Source of the DNA: Mariprofundaceae bacterium | Lineage (GTDB): Bacteria > Pseudomonadota > Zetaproteobacteria > Mariprofundales > Mariprofundaceae | NCBI GenBank assembly: GCA_027018975.1 | Contig: JALUXN010000081.1 | Coordinates: 1 to 17,337, forward strand | Length of the DNA stretch: 17,337 nt | Direction: 5' to 3' | In this document: piece by piece, positions 1 through 6,581 of the stretch | Position numbering within the stretch: the first letter of the stretch is position 1 | How the letters are laid out: the number at the start of each line of letters is the position of its first letter | Notes under the pieces: model-generated | The model's input: only the letters and a program-made list of their open reading frames with translations | What the model was told of the DNA's origin: nothing | Database searches by the model: none | Translations under genes and position numbers: made by a program

Positions 1-1
1 G

Positions 2-607
2 CTACTCCGCTCCGACGAACTGCGCCCCAACCAGCCGCAGGTGCTCGATGCGCTCGCCTACGCCTGGCTGCTGCGCGGCGATTTCAAAAAATCGGAGCAG
101 TTCTACCGTAAAGCCATCCGCTACGGCGGTGCTGCTGCCACCCACAACAACTACGCCAACCTCCTCAACCGCCTGAAGCGCTATACCGAAGCCGAAGCCG
201 AAGCGCGCAAGGCGCTCGATGACCCCACCTACCCCAATCAGGATCTCGCCTACATCAATCTCGGTGATGCACAGATGGGGCAACACCACTATGCACAAGC
301 AGCCAACGCCTTCCGCTCAGCCAAACTCTTCACTCCGCAGAGCAGCTTTGCCGATATCAAACTGGCGCAGGCGCTCGCTGCGCAGGGCAAGATCGAAGAG
401 GCCAGCCAACGCTTCCGCCAGGTGATACAGGCGGAGCCGGATAATCGCCCGGCGGCGGAGGGAGTGCTCAAACTGGGGCTGCAACCACAGGCGGCCATTA
501 GCCTGCTGCAGAGATTCCTGCAGCACAGCAAAAACGCCGCGGATCAAGCATGGGCACAATCCGAACTCGATCGCCTCGAGCGCTCCGACACGCCTGCAGA
601 TGAGTAA
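2..607 (+). CDS. pilF: TPR protein, PilF/PilW-like type IV pilus biogenesis factor (5' end cut by window)
   Basis: The reading frame is open from the first base and ends at TAA 605-607, giving 201 residues without the N-terminus. The protein is helical with tetratricopeptide-type repeats: units with the pattern A-x-A-W-L-x-x-G-x-(Y/F) recur, for example near YAWLLRGDFKKSEQFYRKAI, then NNYANLLNRLKRYTEAE, INLGDAQMGQHHYAQAANAF and LAQALAAQGKIEEASQRF. PilF/PilW is an outer-membrane TPR lipoprotein that helps the PilQ secretin assemble; its signal peptide and lipobox would lie upstream of the window. The name rests on TPR content and on position directly before rodZ, as in the rlmN-pilF-rodZ-ispG order of many gammaproteobacteria. 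The stop overlaps the rodZ start by 8 bp, so the two are probably translationally coupled. A generic TPR protein is the alternative. Confidence 0.7.
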   Translation, partial: LLRSDELRPNQPQVLDALAYAWLLRGDFKKSEQFYRKAIRYGGAAATHNNYANLLNRLKRYTEAEAEARKALDDPTYPNQDLAYINLGDAQMGQHHYAQAANAFRSAKLFTPQSSFADIKLAQALAAQGKIEEASQRFRQVIQAEPDNRPAAEGVLKLGLQPQAAISLLQRFLQHSKNAADQAWAQSELDRLERSDTPADE

Positions 608-1679
608 ACACCCCATGCACAACGAAAAAAACAGACAGAGCAAAGTGGAGAGCGTCCATCAACAGCGCCCACAAAATGACCAGCCGCAAAACAGCCCAGC
701 CACCGCCAGCCCATCCGCTGCAAGCAAGCAGCCGTTGACCAGCCGACAGGCGCTCATCGATCAAATTGCCGGCAAACTCTCCGCCGGCCGCCAAGCCATT
801 GGCGAGTCGATCGACCAACCCGCCCGTCTACTGAAAATCAACCCCAAACACCTGCGCGCCTTGGAACGCGGAGATTGGCAACCGCTGCCGGGAGATGTTT
901 ATGTGATCGGTTTTCTGCGTCAATACAGTCACTATCTACACATCAATCTTGATCTTGAGATTGAACAGCTGAAGCGGAGCGATTATCAGCTCACCAAACC
1001 ACTCACCTTCCCCGATCCGCCCGTCGCCCCATCCCGCCAGTGGGCTTGGATTGCCGGTGGCGCGTTCTTACTGCTCTTTGCCCTGTTCAATATCTTCCGA
1101 CCACATAGCGGCGATCAACCCGCCATGCCTGAAACGCCCGGAACCCCTCTGCAGCAGGCAACTCCGCAAGCGAACGACAGTGCTTCTAAGCAGGCACCCT
1201 CTACCGCTATCATCACGCCACCCGCCGCAACACTCGGCGACAGACCCGATAGCGCGCTCGCGCCAGCCACAACAGCTGTCGAGAAACAGACAGCCGACAC
1301 TCGAAACACACCGACTGCGTCACTCACTGCCGCTGTGCAAAGCCCAGCGTCGGCACAAGCGACCACAGCTGGCCACAGCTACAGATTCGAGGCCGTGGGT
1401 GAGGATGTCTGGTTACAGATCCATGAGCCGGGCACGCACCCCGGCGCACCCGGTAAACGCCTCAGATCTGCACTCCTGAAGGCCGGCCACCATGTCACCC
1501 TGCACAACCGTCTCGCCAGACTATGGGTCACCTGCGGCAATACACCGGCACTGCGCATTGAGATCGACGGACAGCGCGTGATCGACAGCAGCAACCCGCT
1601 GGGCAATGGAAAAAAGGTGGTACACAACGCCGAGATTCACGCGCCGGCCGTGCAGCAAGACAAGCGCAGCGTGCGCTAG
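600..1679 (+). CDS. rodZ: RodZ-like cytoskeletal protein (HTH_25, one TM segment, DUF4115)
   Basis: The 359-residue protein has RodZ architecture. A polar, Gln/Asn/Ser-rich stretch (about 1-48) precedes a cytoplasmic helix-turn-helix of the HTH_25 type (about 55-120, including KINPKHLRALERGDW and YVIGFLRQYSHYL). One membrane helix follows at about 148-166, then a Pro/Ala/Thr-rich periplasmic linker (about 167-258) and a C-terminal DUF4115 beta domain (about 260-345, including GEDVWLQIHEPG and the L-KAGHHVTLHNR segment). RodZ links MreB to the cell-wall elongation machinery and sets rod shape. The ATG at 600 overlaps the end of pilF; no strong Shine-Dalgarno is visible, which fits coupling to pilF. 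Another ATG lies five codons on. In many relatives ispG follows, but here the gene is followed by a repeat element and the convergent gmk. The N-terminal polar tail before the HTH is longer than in E. coli RodZ. Confidence 0.85.
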   Translation: MSKHPMHNEKNRQSKVESVHQQRPQNDQPQNSPATASPSAASKQPLTSRQALIDQIAGKLSAGRQAIGESIDQPARLLKINPKHLRALERGDWQPLPGDVYVIGFLRQYSHYLHINLDLEIEQLKRSDYQLTKPLTFPDPPVAPSRQWAWIAGGAFLLLFALFNIFRPHSGDQPAMPETPGTPLQQATPQANDSASKQAPSTAIITPPAATLGDRPDSALAPATTAVEKQTADTRNTPTASLTAAVQSPASAQATTAGHSYRFEAVGEDVWLQIHEPGTHPGAPGKRLRSALLKAGHHVTLHNRLARLWVTCGNTPALRIEIDGQRVIDSSNPLGNGKKVVHNAEIHAPAVQQDKRSVR

Positions 1680-1720
1680 CGGAAGCAACTCTCGAGGCAA
1701 CTATTTGGCTACATGCTGCC

Positions 1721-1847
1721 GGAACTGTTCAGATCGCCCATGGTTTGTTCGATAGCAAGGCAAACACGCGCAGTCTGCTTCTGCACATAGCATGTTCAAC
1801 GCAGCTAGCACAGGCAAACCGTGGGGTGGGGTGAGCTGAACAGTTCC
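1721..1847. mobile_element. 127-bp MITE-like palindromic element with perfect 12-bp terminal inverted repeats
   Basis: The left end GGAACTGTTCAG (1721-1732) is the exact reverse complement of the right end CTGAACAGTTCC (1836-1847). Similarity continues inward: a C-rich stretch, then GGTTTG at 1742-1747 matching CAAACC at 1815-1820, so the imperfect inverted repeats run about 27-33 bp. No coding frame is present. I see no target-site duplication at the edges (left flank gctgcc, right flank tagcgg). The element fills most of the 167-bp gap between convergent rodZ and gmk, and its last base is part of the gmk stop codon. A second, shorter member lies at 16022-16058. The structure fits a miniature inverted-repeat element or a REP-type palindrome, and it could also act as a two-way terminator. 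The transposase that would mobilise it is not in the window. Confidence 0.75.
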
Positions 1848-2392
1848 TAGCGGAAAATTTCCAGCAGTGCGTTCAGCGTCTGCGAAAAATCGTCGTTGAC
1901 GATCTGATGGTGCGCCTCATCGGCGTGCGCCATCTCATCTTCGGCGGCAGCCACGCGCCGCTCGACGACCGCCGCTTCATCCTGCGCCCGCGCCACTAGC
2001 CGTTCACGCAGCACATCGAGCGATGGCGGCAGGATAAAAATGCGGATCGCCTGCGGCATCTTGGCCGCCACTTGGCGTGCCCCCTGCCAGTCGATCTCCA
2101 GCAACACATCCGCACCCGTTTCGAGCATCTGCTCGACATCAGCCTGACGGGTGCCGTAGAGATTGCCATGCACTTCGGCCGATTCGAGAAACGCACCGCG
2201 CTGGCGCTGCGCCTCAAATTCGCTGCGACTGAGAAAGAAGTATTCACGCCCATGCTGCTCGCCGGGGCGCGGGGCGCGGGTGGTGCAGGAGATGGAGAGT
2301 TTCAAATTAGGGCAGGCATCGAGCAGCGCTGAACAGAGGCTCGACTTCCCCGCCCCCGATGGGCCGGAGACCACAAACAGCCGCCCGCTCAC
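1847..2392 (-). CDS. gmk: Guanylate kinase, short C-terminus
   Basis: Gmk phosphorylates GMP to GDP with ATP in the cytoplasm. The sequence shows the P-loop GPSGAGKSS (10-18), the GMP-binding segment TTRAPRPGE (37-45) followed by H-G-x-x-Y-F-F, the LEIDWQGA motif (98-105), FILPPS (119-124) and IVNDDF (164-169). I chose the GTG at 2392 because it overlaps the TGA of the upstream ferredoxin gene (GTGA) and gives the usual Gmk N-terminus, MSGRLFVVSG. The frame stays open for 27 further codons upstream, but those lie inside the ferredoxin gene. The protein is 181 residues against 207 in E. coli. It ends 12 residues after NDDF, where E. coli continues for about 35, so the last helix is missing. 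The stop codon abuts and shares one base with the repeat at 1721-1847. All catalytic motifs are intact, so I expect a working enzyme. Confidence 0.93.
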   Translation of the reverse strand: MSGRLFVVSGPSGAGKSSLCSALLDACPNLKLSISCTTRAPRPGEQHGREYFFLSRSEFEAQRQRGAFLESAEVHGNLYGTRQADVEQMLETGADVLLEIDWQGARQVAAKMPQAIRIFILPPSLDVLRERLVARAQDEAAVVERRVAAAEDEMAHADEAHHQIVNDDFSQTLNALLEIFR

Positions 2393-2643
2393 GCTGCTTG
2401 CCCCGTCAGTTGCGCATATTTCGCTTCCAGCTCTGCCTGCGACTCGATCCGCGCCGGATTCTGCGGGATACAATCAACCGGACAGACCATCTGACACTGC
2501 GGCTCATCAAAATGGCCGACACACTCGGTGCAGAGATCGGGATCGATTTCATAGATTTCATCGCCCTCGTAGATCGCCGTGTTCGGGCACTCCGGCTCGC
2601 ACACCGCGCAGTTGATACAGTCATCCGTAATCATCAATGCCAT
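2389..2643 (-). CDS. yfhL: 2[4Fe-4S] ferredoxin of the YfhL / Allochromatium type
   Basis: This 84-residue soluble electron carrier has two cluster motifs: C9-x2-C12-x2-C15-x3-C19-P, and C38-x2-C41-x8-C50-x3-C54-P, with a further Cys at 58. The eight-residue gap between the second and third cysteines of the second motif, together with a charged C-terminal helix (IESQAELEAKYAQL), is the signature of the Alvin/YfhL group. These carry two low-potential [4Fe-4S] clusters. The N-terminus MALMITDDCINC matches YfhL closely and fixes the start. The gene is 16 bp downstream of the DUF2065 gene, and its TGA overlaps the gmk start. Its redox partner cannot be told from the window. Confidence 0.93.
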   Translation of the reverse strand: MALMITDDCINCAVCEPECPNTAIYEGDEIYEIDPDLCTECVGHFDEPQCQMVCPVDCIPQNPARIESQAELEAKYAQLTGQAA

Positions 2644-2659
2644 TTTGTTACCTCACGCA

Positions 2660-2845
2660 CTAGGTGCGGATCATCTTCACCAGCAACCAGCCGACAATCA
2701 CTGCCAGCAGGCCGGCGGCGCGAATCACGCTGGGCGACAGCTCCGGCAATTTGCGAATCATGTTGATCATCTGCTGCGGAAAGAGCGCATAGACCGCCCC
2801 CTCCAATACCAGCACCAAACCCAGCGCCGTCAGCAGATCCGCCAT
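2660..2845 (-). CDS. yjeT: YjeT-family DUF2065 small membrane protein
   Basis: The 61-residue protein has two predicted membrane helices: about 4-22, with the family motif A-L-G-L-V-L-V-L-E-G, and about 42-59. Between them lies a short loop with FPQQMINMIRKLPELSP. E. coli YjeT (65 residues) has the same pattern and also follows hflC. No biochemical function is established for the family. Its constant position after hflKC suggests a role near the FtsH/HflKC membrane complex, which is inference. The start lies 4 bp after the hflC stop, so translation is probably coupled. Confidence 0.85.
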   Translation of the reverse strand: MADLLTALGLVLVLEGAVYALFPQQMINMIRKLPELSPSVIRAAGLLAVIVGWLLVKMIRT

Positions 2846-2849
2846 CGGA

Positions 2850-3719
2850 CTACTTAGCGTGCTGGAAAAATTTGAAAAATTCCGAATCCGGCGAAATCAC
2901 CAGCTTCGTGTTGGCGTCGATCGACTTACGATACGCCTCCAGCGAACGGGTAAAGGCGTAAAACTGCGGATCGCGATTGTAGGCAGCCGCATAGATCTTG
3001 GTCGTTTTCGCATCAGCTTTACCACGAATAATCTCTGACTTTTTATAGGCTTCCGCCAGTAACGTCTTCTGCGTTTTCTCAGCCTCGGCGCGAATCTCCT
3101 TGGCCGCCTCTTCACCCTCGGAGCGATACTCCTTGGCGATGCGGCTACGCTCCGCCTTCATGCGCTGGAAGACCGCATCGGAGTTCTCCTGCGGCAGGTC
3201 GGCGCGCTTGATACGCACATCGACAATAGTGATACCATAATCTTTCACGCTCTTGTCGGCGCGGTCGCGGATCGATTTCATCAGCTCATAACGCAGATTG
3301 GCCTTCTCACCGCCGGAAACAATCTCATGCAGCGTATGCTGACCGAGCACCTCGCGCACCTTACCGCGCACCACATCATCCATGCGCGCCACCACGCCGG
3401 TCTGGGTGCGCGCCACCTGATAGACCTTGAGCGGATCGGTGATGCGCCAGCGGGTGTAGTTATCGACGAGGATCGACTTTTTATCCTTGGTGATCACTTC
3501 GTTCGGCGCCGCATCGCTCTCCAACAGACGCTTATCAAATGTCGTCACACTCTGCCACGGCATCTTGAAGTGCAGCCCCGCCTCGGTCACCACCGCTTTC
3601 GGATTGCCGAACTGCAGCACCAGCGCCTGCTCACGCTGATCGACCACAAATGCACTCAAGCTCACCAATGCAGCCACCGCTGCCAGTACAATCGCCATTA
3701 CTGTCTGTTTCGGACTCAT
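2850..3719 (-). CDS. hflC: HflC, SPFH/band-7 membrane protein partner of HflK
   Basis: HflC forms a large periplasmic cage with HflK around the FtsH protease and modulates degradation of membrane proteins. The protein has an N-terminal membrane anchor (about residues 5-24), then the SPFH domain beginning DQREQALVLQFGNP. A long charged helical region follows (FQRMKAERSRIAKEYRSEGEEAAKEIRAEAEK and on), with a conserved C-terminal part (YAFTRSLEAYRKS, SPDSEFFKFF). The length, 289 residues, is usual. Two adjacent starts exist, GTG at 3722 and ATG at 3719. I prefer the ATG because it makes a TGATG junction with the hflK stop and has GAGG six to seven bases upstream. Confidence 0.95.
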   Translation of the reverse strand: MSPKQTVMAIVLAAVAALVSLSAFVVDQREQALVLQFGNPKAVVTEAGLHFKMPWQSVTTFDKRLLESDAAPNEVITKDKKSILVDNYTRWRITDPLKVYQVARTQTGVVARMDDVVRGKVREVLGQHTLHEIVSGGEKANLRYELMKSIRDRADKSVKDYGITIVDVRIKRADLPQENSDAVFQRMKAERSRIAKEYRSEGEEAAKEIRAEAEKTQKTLLAEAYKKSEIIRGKADAKTTKIYAAAYNRDPQFYAFTRSLEAYRKSIDANTKLVISPDSEFFKFFQHAK

Positions 3720-4810
3720 CACTTCACCTCTACCTTGTTACCCAGTTTGTTGAGCGGCAAATAGGGCAGCACGCTGCCGGCAATCGACTGGTCGATGATC
3801 ACCTTGTCCGCCTTCGACAACACCTGCTCCATCGTGTCCATATAGAGGCGCTTGCGAGTCACCTCGGGGGCGGTTTTGTAGGCTGCTAACACACTCTCGA
3901 AACGTGCCGCCTCACCCTTGGCGCGCTCCTCCACCTGTTTGGCATAGGCCTCGGCATCGAGCACCATCTTCTTCGCTTCACCGCGCGCATTGGGGATAAT
4001 CTGATTGGCGTAGGCCTGTGCCTCGTTCTTGGCGCGTTCCTTATCCTCACGCGCCGAAGCGACATCCTTGAACTCCTTGATCACCCGCTCAGGCGGCTGC
4101 ACATCCTGCAGCTTCACCGTGCTGATCGAGATACCGGCCTGATAGCTATCGAGAATCGACTGGATCAGATCCTGCACCTCAACCTCCACTTCCGCCTTCT
4201 TGGTGGTCAATACATCATCGATCATCGTCCGTCCGATCACCTCACGAATCGCCGACTCGGCCGCATCGCGCACCGTCTTGGTGGCGTGATCGATATTGAA
4301 CAGCAGGTTTTCGACACTCTTGATTTTGTACTGCACGATAAAGGAGATATCGACGATATTCTCGTCCTTGGTCAGCATCAGCGACTCGTTGGTGCGCTTA
4401 CGGATCACCCCGTCACCAAACTGACGGAAACCGATCTCCAGACGCTGCACGCGGGTCACCGGCATGGTCACCACCGTATCAACCGGATAGGGCACCGCCC
4501 AGTTTAGACCCGGTCCCTTGGTACCGATAAACTTACCGAAACGCAGCACCACCGCCTCTTCATCGGCCGCCACCTTGTAGAAGCCGGAAACGCCCCATAT
4601 CAGCAGCGCCACCGCCACCAGCCCGAAGATCATATTCTTGCTCAGCTCAGGCCCGTTGTTGCCACCCTTGCCGCCGCCAAAGATCGCGCCGAAACGCTCC
4701 TGCAGCCGGCGCACCACCTCGTCGAGATCAGGCGGGGTCTGGTTGCCACCGCCGCGATTACCCCACGGGTTGTTATTCTGATTGTGACCATTCTGGTTAC
4801 TCCAGGGCAT
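3719..4810 (-). CDS. hflK: HflK, SPFH/band-7 membrane protein partner of HflC
   Basis: HflK is the larger subunit of the HflKC complex that surrounds FtsH. The 363-residue protein starts with the usual Asn/Gly-rich cytoplasmic tail (about 1-25) and an amphipathic stretch, PDLDEVVRRLQERFGAIFGG. One membrane helix lies at about 59-80. The SPFH domain starts near DEEAVVLRFGKF and includes GPGLNWAVPYPVD and MLTKDENIVDISFIVQYKI. A long coiled-coil region with KDVASAREDKERAKNEA and GEAKKMVLDAEAYAKQ follows. The start ATG at 4810 has GAGG seven bases upstream. It is the first gene of the hflK-hflC-yjeT-fdx-gmk operon, which is preceded by the cbbM terminator. I saw no convincing promoter in 4811-4948, although one must lie there or further upstream. 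Confidence 0.96.
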   Translation of the reverse strand: MPWSNQNGHNQNNNPWGNRGGGNQTPPDLDEVVRRLQERFGAIFGGGKGGNNGPELSKNMIFGLVAVALLIWGVSGFYKVAADEEAVVLRFGKFIGTKGPGLNWAVPYPVDTVVTMPVTRVQRLEIGFRQFGDGVIRKRTNESLMLTKDENIVDISFIVQYKIKSVENLLFNIDHATKTVRDAAESAIREVIGRTMIDDVLTTKKAEVEVEVQDLIQSILDSYQAGISISTVKLQDVQPPERVIKEFKDVASAREDKERAKNEAQAYANQIIPNARGEAKKMVLDAEAYAKQVEERAKGEAARFESVLAAYKTAPEVTRKRLYMDTMEQVLSKADKVIIDQSIAGSVLPYLPLNKLGNKVEVK

Positions 4811-4948
4811 GCCTGACCTCCATCAACAAAAACAGCGCCGGAGTGTAGCCACCTGCACCACCGATTGCATCCCCTCTCTCACCCATCGGAATCATCCTTT
4901 AACCTTGATCAACATATGGCTTTCTCTAACTCATACAGTGGACACCAC

Positions 4949-4976
4949 AAAAAAAGGCCTCCACAAGGGAGGCCTT
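4949..4976 (-). terminator. Rho-independent terminator of cbbM
   Basis: On the minus strand a perfect 9-bp stem (AAGGCCTCC / GGAGGCCTT) closes a five-base loop and runs directly into seven Ts. It lies 22 bp after the cbbM stop, so cbbM is very probably transcribed alone and separated from hflK. Confidence 0.93.
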
Positions 4977-4998
4977 CGTTGCAGTGTTGTAGCTTGAA

Positions 4999-6405
4999 TT
5001 ACGCGTGTACGCCCAGTGCCTCGCGCCAGCCCGGGAAGAGCTTGTCGGCATCGTGCGGGAAAGACTCGAACGCACGTGCAAACTCTTTGTGCTCCTTAGC
5101 GAACTCGATCGGATCAGCACCTTCTTTCCAGCACTGATATGCCTGATCCAGCGATTTACCACCGGCAGCCGGTGAATCGATATGACCGAAAGCACCACCA
5201 CCGCAAGTATTGATCACATTGGCGTGGCCAAGGTTCTCGAAGAAACCGACCAGACGCAGGGCATTCATGCCGCCGGAGATGATCGGTGTGGTGGCCTTCA
5301 TACCATACCATTTCTGGTTGAAGTAGGTGCCCTGCCACTCGTCATTTTCAAGCATGTAGGCCAGCACGCGGTCATCCGCGCCGCCTTCCATCTTACCGTA
5401 GCCCATGGTGCCGGTGTGAATACCGGAAGCACCCATCAGACGCGCCAGTTTCATGTGTACCAGCATGGTGTAACCACGCGGATTCACTTCAGAAGTCGCC
5501 ATGCCGTGGCCGGCACGATGATAGTGGAGGAAGGTATCCGGGAATGAACGACGGCAAGAGGTCACGCCAGCAGGCCCTGCCACGAAGCCATCCACGAGGA
5601 ACGCCACATGATCGGCAGAGTTGTATTTACCAAACTCTTCCAAAATATACTCACCGCGCGCCACCAGCTCAAAATGGTCATCGGCCGTGATGTTGGCGGA
5701 GAAGAATTTCACTTCGCCGGTCTCCTGCTGGGCACGATCCATTGCCTGTGCAACCAACGGAATCACCTCTTTGGTCGGACAGAACGGCTGGTTCGCCTGC
5801 GGCTCATCATTCTTGATAAAGGTGCCACCGAGCCAGAAGTCGTAGCACGCCTTGGCAAACGGTTCCGGACGCAGACCCAGTTTCGGTTTGATGATCGTAC
5901 CGGCGATATAGCCGCCATCAACTTCCGGACGTCCCATGGTCTTCCACATGCTGGAGATATTGGTCGCCGGGCCGTCGAAGTTGCGCACCATGCACTCCGG
6001 CATCATGAAGTCGAGCAGACGCAGGCCGATAATGTCGCCCATGCCCTGGTTATTACCGATGATCATGGAGGTCATGTGTGCCACACCATGTTTGCCATCC
6101 AGCAGGTTACGGTCGAACAGCTCAACCGGATAGGCAATCTTAATCAGGCCACCCTTGTCGCCAAAAGCATTCTCATCGATCTCATATACCAGCGCATCCA
6201 CGCCGCGTGTAAAGTCATCTGTGGTGGATACTTCCACATTGGTACCGGTTGAAGATTCTGCAGCGACGTGCGCCGCGGTTGCCAAAAAGCCGTGACCCGG
6301 CTGCGGCAGCAAACGGTAAGCAGCCAACAGGTGCTTACCACCAGCGATCAAGTCCTCTTCTTTGAGACTCAGATCGGAATAACGATTGGATTGGTCTAAT
6401 GCCAT
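4999..6405 (-). CDS. cbbM: Form II ribulose-1,5-bisphosphate carboxylase/oxygenase
   Basis: CbbM fixes CO2 onto ribulose-1,5-bisphosphate in the Calvin cycle. Form II enzymes have no small subunit, and none is encoded nearby. The 468-residue sequence aligns with Rhodospirillum rubrum RubisCO along its length. It has the conserved SSTGTNVEV and FTRGVDALVYE blocks and IIKPKLGLRP with active-site Lys173. The metal-site motif FIKNDEPQ has the carbamylated Lys198 with Asp200 and Glu201. LHYHRAGHG carries the active-site His near 294, loop 6 is GTMGYGKMEG with Lys338, and the phosphate-binding loops are ISGGMNALR and GGGAFGHID. The ATG at 6405 has GGAGG about ten bases upstream. The gene is divergent from cbbR and followed by a strong terminator, so it stands alone. 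The cbbQ/cbbO activase genes often found after cbbM are absent here. Confidence 0.98.
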   Translation of the reverse strand: MALDQSNRYSDLSLKEEDLIAGGKHLLAAYRLLPQPGHGFLATAAHVAAESSTGTNVEVSTTDDFTRGVDALVYEIDENAFGDKGGLIKIAYPVELFDRNLLDGKHGVAHMTSMIIGNNQGMGDIIGLRLLDFMMPECMVRNFDGPATNISSMWKTMGRPEVDGGYIAGTIIKPKLGLRPEPFAKACYDFWLGGTFIKNDEPQANQPFCPTKEVIPLVAQAMDRAQQETGEVKFFSANITADDHFELVARGEYILEEFGKYNSADHVAFLVDGFVAGPAGVTSCRRSFPDTFLHYHRAGHGMATSEVNPRGYTMLVHMKLARLMGASGIHTGTMGYGKMEGGADDRVLAYMLENDEWQGTYFNQKWYGMKATTPIISGGMNALRLVGFFENLGHANVINTCGGGAFGHIDSPAAGGKSLDQAYQCWKEGADPIEFAKEHKEFARAFESFPHDADKLFPGWREALGVHA

Positions 6406-6502
6406 GATTGATGTTCCTCCATCTTATAATAAGTGAGCAGTCGCCGATTCGGGCTTCCCTCTCCTGTGCGGCGCTGCATCGTATGCTTTGTCTCCGCTGG
6501 GG

Positions 6503-6572
6503 GGAAGTATAAAAAGCACTTCCATAATGTAAAATCAGCGCTTATGATGCCGAGCATAATATTTACTTATGG
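6503..6572. promoter_or_regulatory. Candidate CbbR operator region between cbbM and cbbR
   Basis: The 176-bp divergent spacer (6406-6581) holds several short dyads on the cbbR side. GGAAGT (6503-6508) and ACTTCC (6518-6523) form a perfect 6-bp arm pair around an A-rich nine-base spacer. After it come four half-sites in alternating orientation: CATAA 6523-6527, TTATG 6542-6546, CATAA 6555-6559, TTATG 6567-6571. The outermost arms extend to CCATAATGTAAA and TTTACTTATGG, which match apart from one extra T. LysR-type regulators bind such interrupted dyads in divergent spacers, and CbbR normally activates cbb genes from this position while repressing itself. That these are the actual binding sites is inference. 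None is an exact T-N11-A dyad. Confidence 0.5.
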
Positions 6573-6581
6573 TAGGTCACC

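Noticed and set aside
2393..2473. Upstream in-frame ATG giving a 208-residue Gmk
   Set aside because: The extra 27 residues lie within the ferredoxin gene in another frame and do not resemble Gmk; the GTG overlapping the ferredoxin stop gives the usual N-terminus.
5608..6252. A 214-codon plus-strand frame opposite cbbM
   Set aside because: It is fully inside cbbM on the other strand, has no recognisable motif, and is best explained as a shadow of biased codon use.
6423..6433. CTTATAATAAG palindrome near the cbbM start, resembling a -10 box
   Set aside because: As a -10 box it would place transcription start inside the Shine-Dalgarno sequence (6416-6420), and no matching -35 box is present.
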